Shown: positions 28,770-39,700, counted from the first letter of the stretch. The stretch is 64,000 nt of DNA from Desulfomonile sp963700305 (GCA_963700305.1 CAVOXB010000011.1:186001-250000); one strand, 5' to 3'. Made by a program: numbers and translations. The notes: generated from the letters alone by a model not told the origin.

Positions 28770-29660
28770 TTATCGGTCCGGCAGATCCTCTCCCATTATT
28801 CCTGTAGGCCGAGTCAAGAGTATCACTATCAGAATTGAAAAAGCGGTCGCGTCTCTGTAGCCGGACCAATCCGGCCAAATTGCAACGATGAGGATCTCAC
28901 CTAGGCCAAGAAGCATACCGCCGATTGCTGCTCCCGTGACATTGCCGATTCCTCCCAGCACTGCAGCGACAAAGGCTTTCAAGCCGGGTATCACCCCCAT
29001 AAAGGGCTCTAATGCAGGGTATTTCATGCACCACATCATTCCGCCGGCTGCGGCAAGAACAGAACCAAGGGCGAACGTAAAGGAAATGACGCGATCCGCA
29101 TCAACGCCCATTAGGCGAACGGTTTCTACATCTCTGGAAATCGCCCTCATTGCCATTCCCACTCTGGAATGCCGGAGTATCCATACAACTCCGAGCAGAA
29201 GAGCGATAGTGACTCCAAGGACCCAAATAGAAAGCCGGGGAATGGAGATTCCCCAAAACCGAAAAATTCCGTCAAACGGTGAGGGTATCGGAAAAGTTTT
29301 GGGACGACCGCCGATCAGGACAAGTCCCAGATTTTCCAACAGAAATGAAATGCCTATTGCGGTGATCAGGGCGCTTATCTTGGGACTTCTTCTGAGCGGT
29401 TTGTAGGCGCCCCGATCGATCAGTATTCCTATAATCGCTGTGAAAGCCGCGGCCAGGGCGAACCCCACAGGCCACGGCAAATAGAAGACGACGATCCCGA
29501 AATAGGCTATGTACGCAGAGACCATCAAAAGGTCGCCATGCGCGAAATTTATCAGGCGCAAAACACCGTAGACCATCGTATAACCAATGGCCAACAATCC
29601 ATAAAAACAACCGAGGGTGAGCCCGAAAATAATCTGCTGAACTATGAAAGCGTAATCCAA
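28770..29660 (-). CDS. livH: branched-chain amino acid ABC transporter permease LivH
   Basis: Inner-membrane permease of a LIV-type (HAAT) importer. It has 296 residues with eight or so membrane helices. The family pattern is clear: LTLGCFYGLLAIGYTMVYGV, LINFAHGDLLMVSAY near the N-terminus, and GLKAFVAAVLGGIGNVTGA in the C-terminal EAA-like loop. livK lies 20 bases upstream on the same strand. LivM and the ATPases LivG and LivF, normally next, are absent; the following gene is an unrelated flavoprotein. The transporter must get its other subunits elsewhere or be incomplete. Confidence 0.93.
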   Translation of the reverse strand: MDYAFIVQQIIFGLTLGCFYGLLAIGYTMVYGVLRLINFAHGDLLMVSAYIAYFGIVVFYLPWPVGFALAAAFTAIIGILIDRGAYKPLRRSPKISALITAIGISFLLENLGLVLIGGRPKTFPIPSPFDGIFRFWGISIPRLSIWVLGVTIALLLGVVWILRHSRVGMAMRAISRDVETVRLMGVDADRVISFTFALGSVLAAAGGMMWCMKYPALEPFMGVIPGLKAFVAAVLGGIGNVTGAAIGGMLLGLGEILIVAIWPDWSGYRDATAFSILIVILLTRPTGIMGEDLPDR

Positions 29661-29681
29661 TGCATCACCGTGCTATGATAG

Positions 29682-30802
29682 CTATTTTTCCGGTTCGATA
29701 GTCCTGACGAAAACGAATTTTCCATCCTGAACCTTATTGAGCACCATAGCCTTTATGGGATCGCCGTCGGGTTTCATCGTGATCTTACCGCTGACTCCAT
29801 GAAAGTCTTTCGTGTTCACGAGAGCTTCGCGGATCTTCTCCGGGTCTGTTGAGCCTGCCCTTTTTATTGCGTCGAGCACTATAAAGTAAGCATCCGCTCC
29901 CATGGCTGTGAATGCATCGGCTTCCTTTCCGTATTCTTTGTGGAAAAGATCCAGCCACTTGCGGCCGAGCTCGCTGTCGACCATATCTTTGTGGAAATGT
30001 GTTGTGAAAAGAACGCCTTCCACCGCCGGCCCGCCTAGCTCAATTAGCTCAGGCGCCTGGACGCCGTCGCCCGCGAGAATTGGAGCATTGAGTCCCATTT
30101 CTTTGGCCTGTTTAGCCATCAGAGCGCATTCCGTGTAGTAGATAGGTGCGTAAATAAGATCAGGTTTCGTACCTTGAATACTGCTCAACTGTGGGGTGAA
30201 GTCTCTATCACCGCTTTTGAACTTGGTGTCTGAGACGATCTTGCCGCCCGCCTTGATGAACTCTCTCTTGAAAAACGTTGCCAAGGCAACGGAATAATCC
30301 TGGGAAATATCATAAATGACCGCAGCGGTTTTGGCTTTGAAGTGCTCTGAGGCCAACTTGGCTGCGACTTTGCCCTGTTCGGTGTCGATGAAGCACACCC
30401 GGAATACGTATTTACGGCCTTGAGTAACCAGCGGATTGGTTGCAGTGGGGGAAACCATTGGAATCTTACGACGTTCGGCATGATCCTGTACCTGCGAGGG
30501 TATTGCCTGAGATCATCTCGCCAATTATGGCCACCACTTTATCCTTTTCTATGAGTCTTGAAACCGCATTGGCAGATTCCACTTTCTCGGACTTGGTGTC
30601 CACCAGCCTGACCTCCACCGGTCGGCCAAGGACTTCAGGTTCCATCTTCCGAGCAATGGAGATGCCGTCCCAGCCCATTCCTCCGTACGTGGCCACGTTG
30701 CCGGTCATGGACAGATAGGCACCGATGACTACCGGTTTCTGCTGAAAAGACGGGGGTTACCATTATCAGGCACGCTAGAATCGCAAACAAGATCCTCACC
30801 AT
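29682..30802 (-). CDS. livK: branched-chain amino acid-binding protein LivK, two frameshifts
   Basis: Periplasmic receptor of the LIV transporter. It starts at the ATG at 30802 after GAGGTGAGG with a signal peptide (MVRILFAILACLIMVTPVFS). A shift near 30728-30736 joins it to GAYLSMTGNVATYGGMGWDG, and a second near 30479-30492 joins GNTLAGTG to DHAERRKIPMVSPTATNP. The rest is intact: FKREFIKAGGKIVSDTKF, LIYAPIYYTECALMAKQAKE, AFTAMGADAYFIVLDAIKRAG. The restored protein has about 373 residues, normal for LivK. Two indels in one gene could mean a real pseudogene, but the window-wide pattern favours sequence error. Confidence 0.88.
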
Positions 30803-30940
30803 GATCGCCTCACCTCATGCGTTAGTATTTTCTTCTGGCCGTTAGAATGGCCGGAGTATAACGATCAACAAGGGATATGGATAGCAAAGACCTCTGACGC
30901 TGAGATCCGAGAGCTTCGGGAAGTAATCGCATAGGATAGG

Positions 30941-31000
30941 AGTTTTTGGGGAGGGGTCCGGGGAGACCCTTTTTGTTCGGTCTCCCCGGCATTTCTTTCA
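30941..31000 (+). repeat. GGGGAGG stem-loop repeat, copy 3, in divergent spacer
   Basis: AGTTTTTGGGGAGGGGTCCG opens the unit. CCGGGGAGACC (30958-30968) pairs with GGTCTCCCCGG (30979-30989) over 11 bp. It lies in the 323-base spacer 30803-31125 between livK and the dehydrogenase gene, which are divergent, so a terminator role is less obvious here. I saw no other feature in the spacer. Confidence 0.6.
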
Positions 31001-31125
31001 AAAGCTCTTAAGTTATGCAACTACTTCTAGGGCTTTCTCGCGTCCCTCATATAAACAAAACTGGCGGGGAAAGCAAATCTTTTAACCTTTGACGAAAGGT
31101 CTTACCGAGTGTATGTATTTCCACT

Positions 31126-32133
31126 ATGAAAAGCTATAAAAACCTTAGAGTAGGCGTCATTGGCGTCGGGACAATGGGACAGCACCATGTAAGGATTGTC
31201 TTGAGCACTCCCGGTGTGAGTCTCACCGGTCTCTACGACCCTGATATTTCCAGAGCAGCAGAAATTTGCTCACGTCATGGTTGCGTTTCCTTTGCAGACC
31301 TGGATGCGCTATTGGACGGATGCGATGCTGTCTGCATAGCCGCTCCAACGATTACTCATTTGGAACTAGGCAAGAAATGCCTGGAACGGGGACTTCATGT
31401 ATTAATGGAAAAGCCGCTGGCTCACGATTTGGCATCAGCTGCAGAGCTTGTGGATCAGGCCAACAAAGCCGAGGTTGTGCTCATGGTCGGTCATGTGGAG
31501 CGCTACAATCCGGCCGTGATCAAGCTCATGGAAACGTTGAAAGAGTCGGGCGAGGAAATTATTTCAGTGGATTGCCGTAGACTTATGCCTTTTGACGGGT
31601 CTAGATGCATAGACGCTGACGTCCTTTACGACTTGATGATTCACGATGTGGATCTTGCCCTTGAGATTGCCGATTCGCCGGTGTTGAACGTTACAGCTTC
31701 CGGAAGACCCGTGTTCTCGGATATGACGGACGTGGCTCACGCGCGAATTGAATTTCAGAACAGTGCGGTGGCGGTATTCTGGACGGGAAAGTGTTCGCCC
31801 AAAAAGGTCCGTACCATAAGCGTCGCGACCCCGAGCCGATTCCTCGTCGCTGACACACTGGATAAAACGCTCATGATGCACACTGCTGAGCAGCTACCCG
31901 CTATGACAGACGGATTATGCTTGATGGGCGAAATCAGAGCCGAACAGATCTTGATCCCGGACGAAGAGCCTCTGCGCCGTGAGCTTGAGGACTTCTTCAG
32001 GGCAGTCAAGGATCAGGCTGCGCCGATTGTTCACGGTCAAAGGGCATTGGCTGCGATGGAGACACTGGATTTGCTGGGGAAATCCATAGCCGCTGGGGGG
32101 AAAATCCTCGAGCCAGGTGTCAATAGAGACTAG
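31126..32133 (+). CDS. Gfo/Idh/MocA-family NAD(P)-dependent dehydrogenase
   Basis: A 335-residue two-domain oxidoreductase usually acting on sugars or inositol-like substrates. The N-terminal Rossmann motif is RVGVIGVGTMGQHHVRIV. The family EKP motif is VLMEKPLAHDLASA, with Lys in the active site. The next conserved region is VGHVERYNPA, as in UDP-sugar dehydrogenase-like members. DLMIHDVDLALEIA supplies the HD pair. It stands between the divergent liv genes and a small antitoxin gene, so the substrate cannot be inferred. Confidence 0.88.
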   Translation: MKSYKNLRVGVIGVGTMGQHHVRIVLSTPGVSLTGLYDPDISRAAEICSRHGCVSFADLDALLDGCDAVCIAAPTITHLELGKKCLERGLHVLMEKPLAHDLASAAELVDQANKAEVVLMVGHVERYNPAVIKLMETLKESGEEIISVDCRRLMPFDGSRCIDADVLYDLMIHDVDLALEIADSPVLNVTASGRPVFSDMTDVAHARIEFQNSAVAVFWTGKCSPKKVRTISVATPSRFLVADTLDKTLMMHTAEQLPAMTDGLCLMGEIRAEQILIPDEEPLRRELEDFFRAVKDQAAPIVHGQRALAAMETLDLLGKSIAAGGKILEPGVNRD

Positions 32134-32205
32134 AATGTAATTCTTCTCGTTCTCAGCGGGTCCCGAGAATGGGTACGAAGAGTAATTTCGCACAGGAGAA
32201 AGGGC

Positions 32206-32403
32206 ATGAGCGATATAACCATAAATCTTCCTGCGGAGAGATTGGCCAAGCTAAAAGAAATGGCCTCAGCGTACGGTATCACTGCAGAAGAGCTCGTGCG
32301 TGCTAGCATCGACCAACTTATCGTAGGACCGGATGAAGAATTCAGGAAAGCAGCAGATTACGTGCTCAAAAAGAATGAAGAGCTCTACCAAAGGCTTTCC
32401 TGA
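32206..32403 (+). CDS. ribbon-helix-helix antitoxin (Doc-type module)
   Basis: A 65-residue DNA-binding protein. MSDITINLPAERLAKLKEMA is the strand plus first helix of an RHH/CopG fold. AEELVRASIDQLI is the second helix. The C-terminal KAADYVLKKNEELYQRLS is the toxin-binding tail seen in antitoxins paired with Doc/Fic toxins. AGGAGAAAGGGC precedes the ATG. Its stop overlaps the ATG of a Doc-like frame (TGATG), the normal coupling, but that toxin is broken (next feature). It should repress its own promoter by family analogy. Confidence 0.75.
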   Translation: MSDITINLPAERLAKLKEMASAYGITAEELVRASIDQLIVGPDEEFRKAADYVLKKNEELYQRLS

Positions 32404-32453
32404 TGCGCTTTCTCACACTGGGCGAAGTGCTGCAACTCCTTATTCGCATCTGA
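32403..32453 (+). pseudogene. remnant of death-on-curing (Doc/Fic) toxin
   Basis: Only 16 codons remain: MRFLTLGEVLQLLIRI, then TGA. The first 12 residues fit the N-terminus of Doc toxins (M-R-Y/F-L-T-L-x-E-V-L). None of the three frames downstream continues with the Fic motif HPFxDGNKRTA or the flanking Doc sequence, so this is a truncation and not a simple frameshift. The antitoxin is therefore an orphan here. Confidence 0.5.
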
Positions 32454-32958
32454 CGTTCCGCACCTTTTCGAGGCCGAATTACCGTATTTTCGGTCTTGGA
32501 TAACCAAATGATATTGTTGAGTAACATTCCTCTTGCGATGACCGTCGCCGGTTCCATGTTGGTGAAGGTAGTCGGGGTCGTCCGGCCTATCCTCAAGAGG
32601 TGTATGTCAATGAGCTGTGTCTGACATCCTTGATCCCCCCGCTCCCTAAATCGAGAAACTCTGTCTGGTATACAGTTTTCTGGGTGCCAGACGTCATGAA
32701 TTATAGCAGAATCAGGCACTTGAAGCAATCGGGAAAATAGCTCGCAATGGGGCTCACGGGGGTGCGGAATGGAAGGCGCATCATTGCGAATTGTGGAAAA
32801 AGACATCCCTAAATTACAGGAGGCTATCGCTATTATTTTGCCTCCCTTAGAACAGCTAGAGCGCGAACTTGCAGGGGAAGACGGCTGTTGACCACGGAAG
32901 TCAGGGGTCTATCCTTCTTGTTTCGAGACAGAGCCTGGGAACGAGGCTAAAATAGTCG
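32454..32958. other. 505-base stretch without a convincing gene
   Basis: This may be debris from the lost toxin gene and later insertions. A 39-codon plus-strand frame (32769-32888, MEGASLRIVEKDIPKLQEAI and more) and a 146-codon minus-strand frame across it have no recognisable family. GAGCCTGGGAACGAG near 32930 is a half copy of the 19.4 kb palindromic repeat. Confidence 0.4.
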
Positions 32959-33600
32959 CTAGAAGCTTTCAATCCTTTGACGTATCTTGTCGCAGATCGT
33001 ATCCGTTTTCTTCATGATAAGATCAATGTTGTTTTGCGCTTCCTTCCAGTAATAATGGGTGTCATCCGTGGGGCCAATTTCAAAATCAAGGCGCTTCTTG
33101 AATTCGGAAGCTTCTGAGACGATGAGGTCTGTCAAATCAGCGAGACAGGAGAGGACATTCGAATGAATGAACGGCTTATTCGCATAAAAAGCCAGAAAAA
33201 AAGCGTTGAATGAGTCAGAATATAGCTCGAAACGTGTTTGCTTCTCTTGCTCCGAAGAATTATCTCCGTTACTATAAAAGTCACCTGGGGGCCTGAGTTT
33301 CACGGCGGCATTTCTCAATTCGACCTGTGTCTTCCAGATGTCCTCATAGATTTGGAGCTCCTTCTCATATCTCACTGTCTGCGCATGGAATTTGGCATTC
33401 AGCTGGGATTTAATACCTTCGAGTTCTTTTGCATATTCCATTTTGGCAGACTCGATCTGCCGGGTTATTTCATGAATATCCTCTTTCGTGGCGAGGTTCT
33501 TGCCCTTCTCTTTCACATATGAGGCGATGTACCAGACTAAAATGGTTATTATCGCTTGGAAGAGACCGATGCTAAGGTGATCCATCGATTGTATTGCCAT
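32959..33600 (-). CDS. membrane-anchored coiled-coil protein of unknown function
   Basis: A 213-residue protein starting at the ATG at 33600 (GGAG six bases upstream). An N-terminal membrane helix (LFQAIITILVWYIASYV) is followed by KEKGKNLATKEDIHEITRQI, a short motif seen in many hypothetical proteins of mobile and variable regions. A coiled coil follows (SAKMEYAKELEGIKSQLNAK and on), then a helical domain rich in aromatic and charged residues. The function is unknown. It sits between the orphan antitoxin and the megasynthase terminator, so it is its own unit. Confidence 0.6.
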   Translation of the reverse strand: MAIQSMDHLSIGLFQAIITILVWYIASYVKEKGKNLATKEDIHEITRQIESAKMEYAKELEGIKSQLNAKFHAQTVRYEKELQIYEDIWKTQVELRNAAVKLRPPGDFYSNGDNSSEQEKQTRFELYSDSFNAFFLAFYANKPFIHSNVLSCLADLTDLIVSEASEFKKRLDFEIGPTDDTHYYWKEAQNNIDLIMKKTDTICDKIRQRIESF

Positions 33601-33730
33601 CTTGAACTCCATCGAGCGTGGGCCACTGCTGTCAGCATAGGACTATAGCGTCTTATACCTCGTCTGTGAGTTTATGAACATCTTTTGATTCTCATTCCCA
33701 TGCTCCGGCCGGGAAAGACAATCAAAAGGC

Positions 33731-33771
33731 AAAAAAAAATGCTGCATCCCAGCAATCCAGGAATGCAGCAT
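33731..33771 (-). terminator. strong rho-independent terminator of the megasynthase operon
   Basis: On the minus strand ATGCTGCATTCC (33771-33760) and GGGATGCAGCAT (33750-33739) form a 12-bp stem with one G-U pair, followed at once by a run of nine T (33739-33731). It lies 25 bases after the megasynthase stop and closes the TetR-megasynthase transcript. Confidence 0.9.
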
Positions 33772-33795
33772 ATTGCATCTACCTACCCAACACTT

Positions 33796-36700
33796 TTATC
33801 GAATTAGCACTCTTGCCACCACCAGATGATCCTGTCGTTCCACCTTGGCGATTATCTTGCCGTCGCAGTTGTCCTTGAAGCACTGGAACGCTTCGTTTCG
33901 GAACTCAAGAATGGCATTTCCGGATTTGTCCAGGCTGGATACACTGATGTCTCTGAGATCGAACCTCAGGCCTGTGCCCATTGCTTTCAGCGCGGCCTCT
34001 TTCAGGCACCACATCTTGGTCAATTCCAACCAGCGGGTGTCGCCGTTTCCTGCAGCTCGGATCTCTTCCTGAGTGAAATAGTCCTGCACCCAGGCATCGC
34101 TGCGAACCTCGATTTTTTCGAGGTCCACTCCTATGCCTGTGAATGCTCCCTGAATTGTCGCGGCAGCCATTGCCAGGCCATTGGAATGTGAAAGCGAAAG
34201 ATCAGGTGCTTTCCGGTCCGGCATGCCCACGAACTCTGCCAGAGGCTTGCCGTTCTCGTCCTGGACTATTCTTATCTGGTGCTCCTGGAGGGGCTCCTGA
34301 CCGGTGACCGACGTTATGCGGCGCACGATCCGTTTCAGAGCGGCCCTTCCTGCAAGCCATTCGGCTGCCCGTTTGGGCGTCGCTTTCTTCGCAAGCTCCT
34401 GGGCTTCTTCTTCGTGAAGCAAGTTGTTGACAACTTCCTCAGGCGACTTTTCCATCGCGGCCGCTATTTCTGCCACAGGCAGCATCTGTTCGAACACCCG
34501 AGCGGGGAACTGAGCCATTGCTGCACGTTCCACCATCTCTATTCCCCGGAGCTCTATTATGACTCTGCCTTCCGTATCTCGAACAAAGCCGTCGAACCTG
34601 AATGCAGTGCGGCCTTCCACCAGCGAGTCCTGGGAGATCTTGACGGGGCGCAGTTCGCCATCACGGGGCATTGAGCCTCCAGAATGGATTATCACCTGGT
34701 CTATACCCGTTGGGAGAGCCATTATTCCCCGGGTTTCCAGGCCAAATCCGGCCCCTGCCTGGAACACGGCCTCAACTGCTGCGGGAATCCTGTCCACGAA
34801 CATGGGGGCCATCTCCGGGGTATCCCTGTAGCGGAACCTGATTCCCTTGCCTTCGCCTTCCACCAGCAAATGCTCGATTAGCATGAAAGCCGGGCCATGG
34901 AAAAAGACCGCGTATATGTCTTCCCTGGGGACCCAAATGGATTCCGTCCACGTTTCCATATTGACAGCCTGAGCATCCGCCTGCGAGACAGGCCGGATTC
35001 TGCACTCATGATGGAGCCGCGGAGAGCCTATCTTTCGGCCTTCGCGATCTATGAACCAGGAAAAGATACGAGCGTAAAAGAATCCCGAAATCCCGTCGCT
35101 ATCCGGCACCCGGTGGACCTCCACTTCGGCTTGAAATGGATCAGTCTTGAATGCCTTTATCGGCCCGCGGAATCGCACATTCTCGAAGACAGCCCCTTTC
35201 GCTGCGGGATCAAGAAGGGTTGCAGCGGCCCTCATTATTTCCATGGCGCCGACGCCTGGAAGCACTGCCGCATTGGCGATCCTGTGATGATCTAACAGAG
35301 GATTAGCCGGATCCAGACTTACTCGGGCACGAAGGTATTCACCAGGGAGAAAAGTCAACACGGTGGTCTCTTCACCGGCAAACGCTGCTCCTTCTGGTGA
35401 ATTCGCCGCTGGGACCTGAAATGCGTCAGGCGCGAACGGTCCGAATCTTCCGCCAGCAAGCACTTCGCAAGGTCCAGAAGATCTGCCCAGTTCTCCCAAA
35501 AGCAGGTCCAATCCCCGTTGAGGCGGAATGAAGTCTATACCCGCAGCTTCAAGTGTCTTCTGCACGCTGCCGCGAGTAGCCATTCCTATTTCTGACCACG
35601 GAGCCCAATCAATGATCGACACCTTGGCGTCCAGATCTTGATCCGCCTTTCGCAAAAGATGGGCGAGCCCATCGTTAGCTGCTGAGTAATCCAACTGAGC
35701 CATATTCCCAAACCTGCCTGAAACGCTGCCAAAGCCGATTATTCTTCTGGGCGGCATTTCGTGTTTCTCAAGCGAGGTCAGGATATTGCGCATTCCTTGG
35801 AGTTTCACAGCCACCACGGTCTCGATTTGTTCCAGGGTTTTGCTCTTGAGCGCCCTGCTGTTGTCGATTCCTGCAGCGTGAATTACTACATCGACTCGAC
35901 CGCACGTCTCGGCCACATTCTGAATTGCTGCATCAACCGCATCTGCATCGCGGATGTCCAGCGCACGGTAAATGACTTCTGAGCCTGCTGCCCGCAAACC
36001 GGAGATTGTGCGGAAGACTTCGGCCTCGCCTTTCAGGGCGGCAAGCTCACGCTCAACCATTACTGGAGTCACCATGCTGCCGCTTCGCTTCAAGCGCTCC
36101 ACGATTTTGGTTTTTTCTTGTTCCCAGTCCTCGGGGCTGAAACGAGCCAGCTGCTCGGCTCTGCGGGAGATCTCAGTTCGACCGAGAATCACGACGGTCA
36201 AGGAATTCTGGTCCGCGAGCTTGCGTAAGCATTCGGCAGTGATTCCTTTTGCTCCGCCGCTGACCAGCAAGACCTCGCCGGGCTTCATTCCAGCATCTGT
36301 GGATTCGTCAATCGACGGAACCAGCCTGACAGCCCTCAGCTCCAGAGACTTCCCTACCGCTGTCTCAACGGGAAATGCCTCTCCAAGGCTCCTTGTGATT
36401 GCAGCGGCCGCGTCCGCGGGAATGAGATCAGGGTGCAGGTCGAGAATGCGAACCACCGAATCGGGATACTCGCGTGCAAAGGATTTTGTGGCTCCGGCTA
36501 CTGCACCCGCAGAGTGAGCGTTCGCCGAAGGGTTGTCAAAGCCGAATGCGCCGTCCTCGGAGACAACGGACACCAGGAAGGCAGGCCCGTTTTCAAATGC
36601 AGCCGCGCAATCCAGGAAAAGCTGAAAAGATTTTGTGAGAGCGGTTGGATCAGATTCGTGCGGGTGGAGATTTATCACCCCAATGCGTTTCCCATTTAAT

Positions 36701-39700
36701 TGTAGCGGACTGGGCAGCGCTGACAATTTCATGGATTTGTAACCGAGCTTGGCCAAAGCGTCCGTCACTTGCTGCGAGAAATCCTCCGGACCGCCGATCA
36801 CCAGGACTTCTTCAGCATCCGGTAGTGGCATTGATGGAGGATTCCCAAAAGCCACAAGCCTGGTCTCGAACATCCGTATTTCTTCTTCTGCCGCAGGAAT
36901 GTTTTCAGCTGGTTTTTCTTCGACAGGTGCGGTGGTTGCTGCCACTTCGCTCCGGGTCTTTTCCATGACAAAGCCGATTATGTGGCTAATCGTGGGGAAG
37001 TCTGCGATCTTCAGGCCATCGATGCGAGGTATGTCGAATGTTTCCCTCACCTCGGAAATGAATTCCGCCTGTTTTACTGTGTCAATCCCCAGGTCTGCTT
37101 CCAGGTCGAGCCCTGTATCCAGCATTTCCGCGGGATAGCCCGTTTTGGCAGAAAGGAGCGAGAGAATCTTCTCTTGAATCGCTTCCCTGTCAACGCTCGA
37201 TCCGGCTGAGGCATCGCTCGGGATGGCGTCAGACGAATCCTTTTCAGTGTGTTCCCGCACGAAATTAATTATGTGTTCGATTGTGGGGAATTCGGCAATT
37301 TTCAAGCCATCGATGCGAGGTATGTCAAAGGCCTCTCGCACCTCAGAGATGAACTCGGCCTGTTTTACCGTATCTATTCCAAGATCGGCTTCCAGATCCA
37401 GGCCGGTATCGAGCATTTCGGGCGGGTATCCCGTCTTTTCGGAAAGAAGCGACAGGATCTTTTGCCTGATTTCTTCACCACCGACAGTCTTGGCCGAGGC
37501 TACGCTTTTAGCCTCAGTCTTGACAGGTATCGCCTGTTCTTGAATTTGGGACTCTACGGCAGCGGTTTTCTCCACCGCTCTCTCGGCTACTCTCTCTGCT
37601 GCTTTGAGAGTTCTGTTTTCCACCGAGATCACAGGATCGGAGTAACCAGTAACGGCTTTTAGCCAAGCCCTGTGGCCGTGCAAATCGGTAATACGGTTCT
37701 CTTCTCGGCTCATGGACTTGTAGAGAGCCATTACTATTTGCGAGCCGAATCCCGCTGCCAATCTCAGAGCGTAATTTGCGTCGCACTTCCCGCCTGTGCT
37801 GAGGTTGAGATCTGCGAATTCCGGGTCACGCTGTTTGAGATTCGGAATTGGCGGCAAGAGACTCTTCTGCAAGCATCTGAGCGCAACCACGTCTTCTACG
37901 CCGACTCCCATTGTGTGTCCTGTAAATCCTTTAGTATTGGCAATGGGTATTTTCGTGGCATTGTCTCCGAATGTTTCGCGGAGTGCTCGGATTTCCGCAG
38001 CGGCGCTTCCTCCACGTTTGGGCGAGTATGTCTCATGGGACATGAAGAACATCTCGTTGGCAAGCTCGTCCCTGGAGCGGCCCGATTGTTCCTCCCACTT
38101 GGCAATCATCTTTTTCATCACTGAAGAGATGTGATCCACATCCAGTCTAGTGCCATGGAATCCGCTGTTTGCGGCGATTCCTGCCTCGACGGCCGCTATG
38201 GGTTCCATTCCCCGTTTCTTCACAAGGTCCATGCTTTCCAGCACTACGCCTGCAGCCGCCGAACCGAGTATCAAGCCGTGCCTGCGGTCGTCGAAAGGCA
38301 GGGCCGCTTCGCTGACGTTGCCGGACGTCGTGGCTGCTCCCATTGCCAGGAAACCGCTGCCGATCCAAGGGAACAGGGCTCGACCTGCCACATCGTCTGC
38401 GGCGACGACTATTACTCTCTTTGCCTGACCGGTTCGAATCCAATCCCTTGCGAGCACTATGGCTTGAGTAGTACCGGCGCATGCAGCGTCAATATGGGTG
38501 TTCGGGCCATGGGCCTTGATCAACTGGGCAAGCTGGCCTTGAGCCATGCTCATTACCCGCATAAGGAAATCCCGGTTAAAGGTGTAAAGCTGCTCTCCCG
38601 AACCGGCCGGATTGAGACCGCCGAATTCCTCAGTGAACCATTGCGTGATCCGGTCACGTTCGCGATCGTTGGTGATGCGCTGTATGAGGCCCGAGTAAAA
38701 CTCGATTAGTCGTTTTTTGGCTCCAGCTCCGAACCTGGCGGATGTTTCACGTGTAACCTCGTCCACCAGAGAGGCCATACCCGGAAAAGCCGACGCGAAA
38801 ATTATGCCCGTTTCATCCCTCAAATCAGGTGGCAAGGCCCACGATTCTGGGAGCGTTGCTCCGGTGCTGGTCGTCCTGTTTTGTCGCACGAGGGGTATTC
38901 CCGCGTCCCTCAATGCTTCTATCCCGGCACATACCGCCAAACGGGTGGTGATGTCCATGGATCGGACGAGGCGCTCATCCAGCCCGTATGCGTCAACCGC
39001 TTCGTCTTCCGAAAAGAACCCTGCCAGTTGAATGACGCCTTGAATATCTTCAACCACGTTGAGTTCGGCTTCCCCAGAGGGTCCCTTGAAGACGCGCTCC
39101 ACGTTCTTTTCCAGCATTAACCTGCGGTCCTGATCTCCGACCTTCTTGATAAAATTTCTTCCAAGAATTAGGTCGTCGAGAGTATCCCGATCAAAGGGAA
39201 ACCGCACATCGCTGGGCAGCCCTGCAGAGATTCCGCTAACCACTACCGGTTGGAAATCCATGCCTTCTGATTTCACGACTCTTGCGGTCTTCTCGAGGGG
39301 CAGGACGTTTTCTACGAAGGACTTGTAGCCTGTCTTGATTAGAGCTCGAATAGGCTCGCCCTGAATCTCCAGGAATCGAGCGAACTCTTTCCTGGAAGCG
39401 ATGTCCCGGATATCCTTATCCACTAAACCTTCCAGCAATTCAGGTCCGCGCTGTGCAACCGGAGCCGGTTCAGGGGCGGCCTGTACCACAATTTTCAATT
39501 CCGGTTTTTCCCTGCGGATTTTCGCAGCCCTGACGAATGCCTTTTCCGGCCTATCAAAGTCCACCGGAATTCCTTCAGTCGCCAATGCGGCTAGAGCTTC
39601 CATCAACTGCCCGATCCCACCCTTTTTCGGGTGATTAGTGGGCAGGGCGAGCACATCGCCGGACAGCGTGTCCATCGTAAGGTTGGTCATCACCCTCTTG

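Noticed and set aside
28579..28878. 99-codon frame between the flavoprotein gene and livH as a livM remnant
   Set aside because: It runs across the stem-loop repeat and the end of livH in another frame; no permease-like helix pattern.
32366..32806. 146-codon minus-strand frame after the antitoxin
   Set aside because: It overlaps the antitoxin, has no start signal and no recognisable domain; sequence here looks like decayed DNA.
38743..38758. Second parS-like site TGTTTCACGTGTAACC
   Set aside because: The right arm does not match (GTGTAACC, not GTGAAACA) and it lies inside the KS2 coding sequence, so chance is more likely.
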